20,352 bases of DNA, taken from contig JBBAAG010000058.1 of NCBI GenBank assembly GCA_041658405.1, forward strand, positions 1 through 20,352. The letters run 5' to 3'. The notes under the pieces were generated by a model. It saw only the letters and a list, made by a program, of their open reading frames with translations, was not told the origin of the DNA and ran no database searches. The DNA is from Elusimicrobiota bacterium. GTDB taxonomy: Bacteria > Elusimicrobiota > UBA5214 > JBBAAG01. Position 1 is the stretch's first letter; each line of letters opens with the position of its first letter. A program made the translations under genes and the position numbers. Below, in pieces: positions 16,501 to 20,352 of this stretch.

Positions 16501-18164
16501 TATAACCCGACATCACCGCTGCTATCAACAATCTCGTAATACCATGTAGTACCTGTCCATTTTGAATACCTGAGATTGCCATATATCCAGTCATAGTAAC
16601 TCACACAAGGTATGTTTTGACTATTAATTTTTACTGAATTATACATCCCTACCTGCCCGCTGCTGTCTACTACAGAATACGACCATGAACTACCGTTCCA
16701 TTCAGCATACTTCAACCGAGCATTACTAGAATCGTAATAACTTACCTGCGGATGGCCGCTGGAGTCTAAGGCCAAACTGGTATACTGTCCTACATCTTCT
16801 GCTGCATCTATTACATCTATATCCCATCCGGTAGAGGTTGAGTAACTTGCATATTTTAGATCTGAACTTGTCCAGTCGTAATAACTAATTTTTGGGTTAT
16901 TACCTGAATCTATTACTAAACTATTATACTGCCCCGCATCGCTTAGATTATCAATCGTTTGAATGCTCCAGCTCGTGCCGGTCCAACGGGCAAGTTTTAA
17001 ACAGTTAGGTTGTCCTTCCACTGTTTCAATTTCCCATGATGAACCATTATACTTCGCATATTTAAGATCGAAATTACTGGAATCAAAGTATGCTAAATGT
17101 AAATTATTATTTATACCGCGAGCAAGAGATGAATATGTTCCCACATCACCTGCAGAATCTATAACCTGTTTTTCCCATACAGAACCGGTCCACTTAGCGT
17201 ATTTTAAATCATGGTTTGTCCAATCGTAATAACTTATATTTGGCAGATTGTTGATATATACTAAAGAACCATGTTCCCCAACAAAGTCAGTCCCGCTATC
17301 GACTGTAGAAATGTTCCATACAGAACCGGTCCACTTAGCGTATTTTAACCCTCCGGCAGACCAATCAAAGTATGCTATTCCCGGATTATTCGAAGAATCT
17401 AATGCCATTGACGTAAATTGACCTACAGCACCCAATGTATCAACTGCCGAAGTCGACCATTTCACACCAGTCCACTTCGCGTATTTTAAGTCTGCACCAC
17501 CCGAATCATAATAACTGATATGCGGAATATTATTTGTATCAACCTTTATTGAAGTATATTCACCTACGGTATCAGCATTATCTACTACTGAGATTTCCCA
17601 TGAAGCACCATTCCATTTTGCATACTTTAAATAACTGCCGGTCCAGCTATAGTACGATATATGAGGATTGCCCAAACTGTCTACCGTAATTGCTGTATGT
17701 TCTCCGATATCGCCAGTAGAATCAACGGTTTGAATTTCCCATGCAGAACCATTCCACTTAGCGTATTTTAAATCGTCGTTAGTCCAGTCGTAATATGCTA
17801 TATGCGGCCTGTTTTGTGAGTCAAGTGCTATACTCGAATGCTCACCAACATCGCCAATAGTATCGATTGCTGTAATCTCCCATATACCCCCGTATTTTGT
17901 TGCGTATTTAAGATCACCCTGCGCCCAATCGTAGTAACATATATGAGGAATGTTATTCGTGTCTGCTGAAACTGAACAATACTCTCCGACAAATGCGCCG
18001 GCATAATAGCTTATTGCAGGGTAATTATTGGTATCCAACGCAAGTGATGTGTACATCCCAGCTTTGCCGTCAGTATCAACAGACTGAACAGTCCATCCAG
18101 CAAAGGAAGGAGCGGAAAAAAGTAACGTTAAAACACAAGAAATTAGTACATTACAACGAGACAT
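13524..18164 (-). CDS. Giant secreted repeat protein with C-terminal FlgD/T9SS-like domain
   Basis: A 1546-aa exported protein. The ATG at 18164 has AGGA six bases upstream and begins a signal peptide (MSRCNVLISC..., cleavage after PSFA); an earlier in-frame ATG at 18200 would bury it. Residues 22 to about 677 are about 15 tandem units of about 47 residues with the pattern D.N..PHISYYDWTN.DLKYAKW.GS.W and VD..GDVGEYTSL, predicted to be propeller blades; units 1 and 9 are truncated. Residues about 683-1455 hold nine carboxypeptidase-regulatory-like beta domains, each starting like YYIKGYVRD and containing GYYEF.NLS.G.Y.ITP. Residues about 1460-1546 form a FlgD-Ig/T9SS type A-like domain (VKTLRNETQLAGQYAVSWDGEDDTG, then PSGVYLV). 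It is probably a cell-surface or released adhesin-like protein; ligand unknown. It is followed by the PorV-like gene. Confidence 0.88.
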   Translation of the reverse strand: MSRCNVLISCVLTLLFSAPSFAGWTVQSVDTDGKAGMYTSLALDTNNYPAISYYAGAFVGEYCSVSADTNNIPHICYYDWAQGDLKYATKYGGIWEITAIDTIGDVGEHSSIALDSQNRPHIAYYDWTNDDLKYAKWNGSAWEIQTVDSTGDIGEHTAITVDSLGNPHISYYSWTGSYLKYAKWNGASWEISVVDNADTVGEYTSIKVDTNNIPHISYYDSGGADLKYAKWTGVKWSTSAVDTLGAVGQFTSMALDSSNNPGIAYFDWSAGGLKYAKWTGSVWNISTVDSGTDFVGEHGSLVYINNLPNISYYDWTNHDLKYAKWTGSVWEKQVIDSAGDVGTYSSLARGINNNLHLAYFDSSNFDLKYAKYNGSSWEIETVEGQPNCLKLARWTGTSWSIQTIDNLSDAGQYNSLVIDSGNNPKISYYDWTSSDLKYASYSTSTGWDIDVIDAAEDVGQYTSLALDSSGHPQVSYYDSSNARLKYAEWNGSSWSYSVVDSSGQVGMYNSVKINSQNIPCVSYYDWIYGNLRYSKWTGTTWYYEIVDSSGDVGLYTSLQLDNDGHPRVSYYDWTNGDLKYAEYTTSGWVVQTVDSIDDVGWHTSLDLDSNGYPHIAYYDWTNNDLKYAYWTGTSWSIQRIDAAGDVGEYCKLVLDSNNNAYISYLDWTTSVLKLAKYMPDSTVYYIKGYVRDSSGFGISNATVTLSGNQIYKSFTDNEGYYEFTAIPSGDWTITPVKSGWSFNPMTYVYRPLSTSFDDQTFVGSYTGSETRYYIKGYVRDSNSVPVDGFTIALTGKTTGYCITNTSGYYEFLSLSSGSYIITPTKYGWSVTPGSRSVASLTANLSDQNYTALQIQLSVQGYVLTSSSTGISQTTVTITGDKYQVYLTTSSGYYYFSNLAYGNYGVAAYKTGWNFNPINYAYQEMETNQTTQNFVGASVSTSSTVCYIKGYIRNVTGEGVSNFTVSLSGKTSGKYITGTDGYYEFLNLSTGTYTITPNRTGWVASPVNKTLNLTSSQGNQNFAVSSVFFIKGYVRKTTGYGINGTTVTLSGTKSASYVTNSSGYYEFINLSTSNYIVTPIRQGYMFNPFNKLFYPLTTQPDTINFVGTFVTGSLYYIKGYLRDGNNTGIANITVSISGIISGSCMTNISGYYEFLNLSTSTYTITPMKTGLVFSPSTKTINLLSNQDNQNFSVVTKTYSINGYVRASTGNAIEKATVTLSGDKYLVVITTGSGYYQFISLNSGNYVVSVKKEKWVFSPPTNSYNPLDVDKQNQNFVASGMKYYIKGYLRDFNHNGISGVQVLLTGISTGSYTTDSTGYYQFLSLSVGEYTVSPVKNGSSFSPYNKQIILDSNRDEQNFTGYSGVNMYKISGKVVDSAGMPLAGIKLSLSIDNSGIIVTDSAGKYYLSNLLPGDYKLIPEKEGYSFSPKYNKLYLSSNIELDDFISVLGTLEGKSLGLKPVNNLFNPSTGQKVAVWYNTTESNEVVIKVFTLDGILVKTLRNETQLAGQYAVSWDGEDDTGTMVPSGVYLVQIRAGSYKDVKKIVVIK
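14074..16130 (-). repeat. Nine carboxypeptidase-regulatory-like domain repeats
   Basis: Nine units of about 80-95 codons inside the giant gene. Their starts, reading with the gene, lie near 16118, 15858, 15605, 15335, 15090, 14830, 14580, 14330 and 14074, each coding a variant of IKGYVRD; the last one (KISGKVVDSAG) is the most divergent. Units 1 and 2 share an identical 20-base stretch coding the YYIKGYV box (near 15832-15851 and 16097-16116), which suggests duplication or gene conversion. Such domains usually act as extended beta-sandwich stalks. Confidence 0.8.
16134..18100 (-). repeat. About 15 tandem 141-base propeller-like repeats
   Basis: Tandem coding repeats with a period of 141 bases (47 codons). 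The period is directly visible from two identical 33-base stretches at 17175-17207 and 17316-17348, exactly 141 bases apart. Thirteen units are complete; unit 1 (junction near 17990-18003) lacks its second half, and a unit near 17003-17025 lacks about 30 codons. Seven complete units lie between the two broken ones and six complete units after the second. Confidence 0.85.
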
Positions 18165-18204
18165 TATATTCCTATAAATATTAAAACAATAAACAAACAA
18201 CGGC

Positions 18205-18231
18205 GCCTCTGAGTTTTTAGAACTCAGAGGC
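18205..18231 (-). terminator. Terminator-like hairpin after the Gly/Thr/Gln protein gene
   Basis: Perfect 11-base inverted repeat GCCTCTGAGTT / AACTCAGAGGC with a five-base loop (18216-18220). On the minus strand it lies 45 bases past the stop of the Gly/Thr/Gln-rich gene and is followed by the T-rich GCCGTTGTTTGTTTATTG. Just before it, CTTTTGC (18241-18247) and GCAAAAG (18270-18276) can form a second, weaker stem that starts directly at the stop codon. It would separate the small gene's transcript from the giant gene 41 bases further on. Confidence 0.6.
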
Positions 18232-18276
18232 TACCGCTATCTTTTGCTGTTGAGGTACAACTTTATACCGCAAAAG

Positions 18277-19104
18277 TTATCTGCGTGGCTTCATCTGCTT
18301 TTCTTGCGTCGCTGTCCCGGACTGCGTCTGTGTCGCATCACCGGCTTGTTCTTTAATAGCTTCTTTAACTTTTTCTTTCGCTGTGGTCTGCGTCTTTACT
18401 GCGCCGTCACCGGATGAGCTGGAAGTACGGACTGATTTTCTTTCAGCTACTGCTGCCTGGATTGCGTTTTTCAATCCTTCACCCGTAATTCCTTCTTTCG
18501 CGCATTTCTTCGCGGCTAACGCTACTGCAACTTTGGCTTCCTTCGCAGGAACGCCTTCTGCAACTGCTTTAGCAACTGCATCGATTGATGCGGCAACTGC
18601 TTCCGCACCGAGTTTGCTCTGCAGCATCTCTTTCGTCATCTGACGAATCTCGCGAGGAGACGTACCAGCTGCTGTTGCTTTATCCGCAGACTGCATAACT
18701 TTTTGGCATTCTTCATTTGTTAAACCAGCTTTTGTGCAGGTTTCTGACATCTTCTGCATATCTACTGAAGACATTGCTGTTTTTGAATAGCTGCCACCGG
18801 CCTGGGTCTGTGTTTGCGTACCACTGCCGCTGCCAGAACCGTCTTGCGCCTGAGTCTGCGTCTGTGTCGCGGTTCCATCCTGCGCCTGGGTTTGTGTCTG
18901 CGTTGCTGTACCGTCTTGCGCCTGGGTCTGTGTTGCTGTGCCGGATTGAGTTCCCGTACCCGTACCAGACTGAGTCTGTGTTACTGTTCCAGATTGAGTT
19001 GCCGTACCAGACTGTGTACCCGTGCCGGTTCCTGAGCCTGTTGCTGCGAATGCAAGCGCTGTGCTGAATACTAACACTAATCCTATCATCAATACTTTCT
19101 TCAT
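18277..19104 (-). CDS. Secreted Gly/Thr/Gln low-complexity and helical protein
   Basis: Protein of 275 aa, not recognised as a named family. It has a clear signal peptide (MKKVLMIGLVLVFSTALAFA). Residues 22 to about 104 are low-complexity, built from SGTGTGTQ, SGTATQ and a 12-residue unit AQDGTATQTQTQ repeated about three times. Residues about 105-225 are Ala/Lys/Glu-rich and probably helical, with three cysteines (TCTKAGLTNEECQ and KKCAKEG). The tail returns to TQTQSGTATQ and ends basic (KPRR). AGGAGG lies nine bases before the ATG, so translation should be strong. A periplasmic or surface structural role is possible, but nothing in the sequence fixes it. It is followed by a terminator-like hairpin. 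Confidence 0.8.
   Translation of the reverse strand: MKKVLMIGLVLVFSTALAFAATGSGTGTGTQSGTATQSGTVTQTQSGTGTGTQSGTATQTQAQDGTATQTQTQAQDGTATQTQTQAQDGSGSGSGTQTQTQAGGSYSKTAMSSVDMQKMSETCTKAGLTNEECQKVMQSADKATAAGTSPREIRQMTKEMLQSKLGAEAVAASIDAVAKAVAEGVPAKEAKVAVALAAKKCAKEGITGEGLKNAIQAAVAERKSVRTSSSSGDGAVKTQTTAKEKVKEAIKEQAGDATQTQSGTATQEKQMKPRR
18810..19040 (-). repeat. Low-complexity GTQ coding repeats
   Basis: The DNA coding residues 22-104 of the Gly/Thr/Gln protein consists of short tandem repeats. The clearest is a 36-base unit (coding AQDGTATQTQTQ) present about three times around 18841-18945, flanked by 18-24 base SGTGTGTQ/SGTATQ units up to about 19040. Copies differ mainly at third codon positions (for example TGAGTCTGCG against TGGGTTTGTG), so the peptide repeat is conserved more than the DNA. 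Confidence 0.75.
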
Positions 19105-19187
19105 TTAACTAATCCTCCTATGTTTTTGTTTTTCGAACTCTTGATTTTACTTTTACTCACTTGAGACCTAACTACTGATAAATTCAC
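19101..19187 (-). other. Perfect Shine-Dalgarno with possible 28-codon leader ORF
   Basis: AAAAAGGAGGTGA at 19196-19184 (minus strand) is an unusually complete complement to the 16S rRNA 3' end, about 80 bases before the nearest annotated start. A frame from the GTG inside it (19187) runs 28 codons, rich in Ser and Lys, and ends TGA overlapping the next ATG by four bases (ATGA), as in coupled leader peptides. Because the GTG sits within the ribosome binding motif, real initiation there is doubtful; an in-frame GTG at codon 10 with AGG upstream is an alternative. A perfect -10 box TATAAT (19209-19204) without a good -35 lies just upstream. Confidence 0.3.
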
Positions 19188-19216
19188 CTCCTTTTTCCTA
19201 ATCATTATATGTATAC

Positions 19217-19861
19217 TCATATACTTTTACTAAGATCTATTACTGATTTCTTTCTCCCGTCATTATCTTCAATAACATTTTTTGATTTTGGATCGGACAT
19301 ATACTTTTTCCCATCAATAACAAACATATACTTATAACATTTGGGTTGTAACGGTACTATAATCGTCCAATTACCATTACTGCGTATCATTTGCCCGGAT
19401 TTTTCATCCCAGTTATTGAAATCGCCAACCAAAGATACAGTTGATGCATTTTCCGGGGCAGGAAGGTCGAACTTCAACCATACCTGCTGCGCTGTTGGTT
19501 GGGCTACTGTGAAATGATAGATTGCTACAGGGATTGTTGCGATCATTATAATAGCCGCTGTTAATGAAAGTATGTTTATACGTGCAAGACGTAAGCTATC
19601 GAATATACTGTGTTTAATTTCATATTCACTTGAATCCGTAACATTCCTTGTCTTTACTAACACTTTGGAAGTAAAAGTTTCCGGTACTGCTATTTTTCCA
19701 GCATATTCGTTCAAATTATCTAATTTTGCATAAAATTCGTATTTTTCTTTACACACTCTGCATTTTTGTGTGTGTTCAGATAAAAACTCGAGGTCAGCCG
19801 TACTTACCCGGTCGTAATCCATCTTTTTGTTAATAATTTCAACTGCTTTTTTACAACTCAT
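19217..19861 (-). CDS. Membrane anti-sigma-like zinc finger protein with glycogen-binding-type domain
   Basis: Protein of 214 aa with three parts. The cytoplasmic N-terminus has an anti-sigma zinc-finger pattern: Cys3, His30, Cys34 and Cys37 (HTQKCRVC). A single transmembrane helix follows at about 96-117 (LSLTAAIIMIATIPVAIYHF). The outer part (about 127-210) is an AMPK-beta/CBM48-like early-set domain: VSLVGDFNNWDEKS, NGNWTIIVPL, YKYMFVIDGKKYMSDP. The first glycan-contact tryptophan (Trp151) is kept, but positions matching AMPK Lys126 and Trp133 appear to be Met179 and Lys/Tyr, so sugar binding is uncertain. GAGG lies 10 bases before the ATG. The expected ECF sigma factor gene is not adjacent; a receiver-domain gene is upstream instead. 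Sensing at the envelope is inferred. Confidence 0.82.
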   Translation of the reverse strand: MSCKKAVEIINKKMDYDRVSTADLEFLSEHTQKCRVCKEKYEFYAKLDNLNEYAGKIAVPETFTSKVLVKTRNVTDSSEYEIKHSIFDSLRLARINILSLTAAIIMIATIPVAIYHFTVAQPTAQQVWLKFDLPAPENASTVSLVGDFNNWDEKSGQMIRSNGNWTIIVPLQPKCYKYMFVIDGKKYMSDPKSKNVIEDNDGRKKSVIDLSKSI

Positions 19862-19977
19862 TGTTCTTTACCTCATTTATCCTTTTTATCCGTTCTCATA
19901 CAGTTATACAATCGATACCTTAAAAAAGTTTCAATAATTATTCATTACTTGACTTAAAAAATAACGAGAATATTCCG

Positions 19978-20352
19978 TCATGGTAATGATAATTTGTTTA
20001 ACACGTGAGACATCGCAGCCAGTTCATATGGTTTGGGCAGTATACCTTTAAACCCGTACTTATCATATTCCGATACAACTATGTCGGTTGAATACCCGCT
20101 TGATACGATAGCTTTGACATTCGTGTCTATTTTTAGCAGTTGTCCTATAGTATCTTTCCCGCTCATCCCGCCGACTATTGTTAAGTCCAGTATCACCGCA
20201 TCGATTTTTTTATCTGACTGCATCTCCTGTTTATATATCTCAACTGCTTGTTCTCCATTCCTGGCAGTAACAACATCGTATCCAAGTTTGGCAAGCATTT
20301 TCTCTGCTATTGCTAATATAGATTCTTCATCATCCATAACCAGTATCCTGCC
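19978..20352 (-). CDS. Receiver domain, probably C-terminal end of a hybrid histidine kinase (partial)
   Basis: The frame is open to the right edge, so the gene is cut; GRILV precedes the internal Met at 20337, and that ATG is not the true start because ILVMDDEE is the first strand of a receiver domain. Visible features are the acidic pair (MDDEE), the phospho-acceptor Asp in AVILDLTIVGG, the switch Ser in AIVSSGYS and the conserved Lys in LPKPYE. The spacing and the phrases ILDLTI.GGMSGK and VKAIVSSGYS closely resemble the terminal receiver of PAS-containing hybrid kinases, and no DNA-binding domain follows, since the protein ends LNKLSLP. A stand-alone CheY-like regulator is the alternative. 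The next gene, 116 bases away on the same strand, is the anti-sigma-like protein. Confidence 0.88.
   Translation of the reverse strand, partial: GRILVMDDEESILAIAEKMLAKLGYDVVTARNGEQAVEIYKQEMQSDKKIDAVILDLTIVGGMSGKDTIGQLLKIDTNVKAIVSSGYSTDIVVSEYDKYGFKGILPKPYELAAMSHVLNKLSLP

Noticed and set aside
16134..18100. Regularly spaced repeats considered as a CRISPR or non-coding satellite array
   Set aside because: The units are 141 bases, diverged and keep one open reading frame with a conserved protein pattern, unlike short identical CRISPR repeats with unique spacers.
16134..18100. Asp-box (BNR) sialidase repeats in the giant protein
   Set aside because: The SYYDWTN/DLKYAKW pattern lacks the S.D.G.TW Asp-box signature that is clear in the separate gene at 1860-2942.
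13606..18184. Several plus-strand open frames opposite the giant gene, the longest at 13606-13902
   Set aside because: They mirror the long minus-strand coding frame, have no ribosome binding sites or recognisable domains, and the minus-strand product is clearly repetitive and ordered.
18383..19067. Plus-strand frames opposite the Gly/Thr/Gln repeat gene
   Set aside because: They arise from the low-complexity antisense sequence; the minus strand has a signal peptide and a strong ribosome binding site.
19211..19224. Short palindrome-like GTATAC/ATATAC sequence as an operator
   Set aside because: Simple A/T-rich sequence with an imperfect match and no second copy.
19862..19977. Possible ECF-type autoregulated promoter (GAAACTT near 19930) before the anti-sigma-like gene
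   Set aside because: No matching -10 element at the right distance, and the stretch is A/T-rich enough for chance matches.
20337..20352. ATG at 20337 as the start of a complete small response regulator
   Set aside because: The frame continues upstream with RILV, the first beta-strand of the receiver fold, so the gene extends past the window.

Overview
The window looks like a chromosomal segment of a free-living diderm bacterium. Lipid-free N-terminal signal peptides, several predicted outer-membrane beta-barrels, a PorV/PorQ-like protein and a very long secreted protein ending in a FlgD-like/type IX-type C-terminal domain all point to an outer membrane. The mixture of these features with a zinc-finger anti-sigma/glycogen-binding fusion and Gly/Thr/Gln-rich secreted repeats is reminiscent of Elusimicrobia-like or neighbouring candidate lineages; this placement is an inference and only weakly supported. 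No rRNA, tRNA, insertion sequence, phage gene or CRISPR array is visible.

Left part (1-10482, all minus strand, so read right to left): an outer-membrane protein gene, asd (lysine/threonine/methionine and cell-wall precursor pathway) and truA are followed by a translation cluster rplM-rpsI-rplU-rpmA-obg, which has its own near-consensus sigma-70 promoter at 7184-7212. Next come a two-cluster Fe-S aldo/keto reductase overlapped by a cytoplasmic Asp-box (sialidase-like) protein, then a cobalt ECF uptake operon cbiM-cbiN-cbiQ-cbiO, whose last gene runs off the left edge.

Middle (10483-12567): a 169-base divergent promoter region separates the minus-strand outer-membrane protein gene from two plus-strand genes, a UPF0280/ApbE-superfamily protein and an unrecognised putative outer-membrane barrel. 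The barrel gene meets the next minus-strand gene head-on with a 24-base overlap.

Right part (12544-20352, minus strand, read right to left): a receiver domain running off the right edge (probably the C-terminal end of a hybrid histidine kinase), a membrane anti-sigma-like protein with a periplasmic glycogen-binding-type domain, a secreted low-complexity Gly/Thr/Gln protein, a 1546-residue secreted multidomain protein (about 15 propeller-like repeats, nine carboxypeptidase-regulatory-like domains, a FlgD/T9SS-like C-terminal domain), and a PorV/PorQ-like outer-membrane protein 11 bases downstream of it. The giant protein and the PorV-like protein form a plausible cargo/outer-membrane-partner pair. 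This right-hand accessory block is the most unusual part of the window; the rest is mainly housekeeping.
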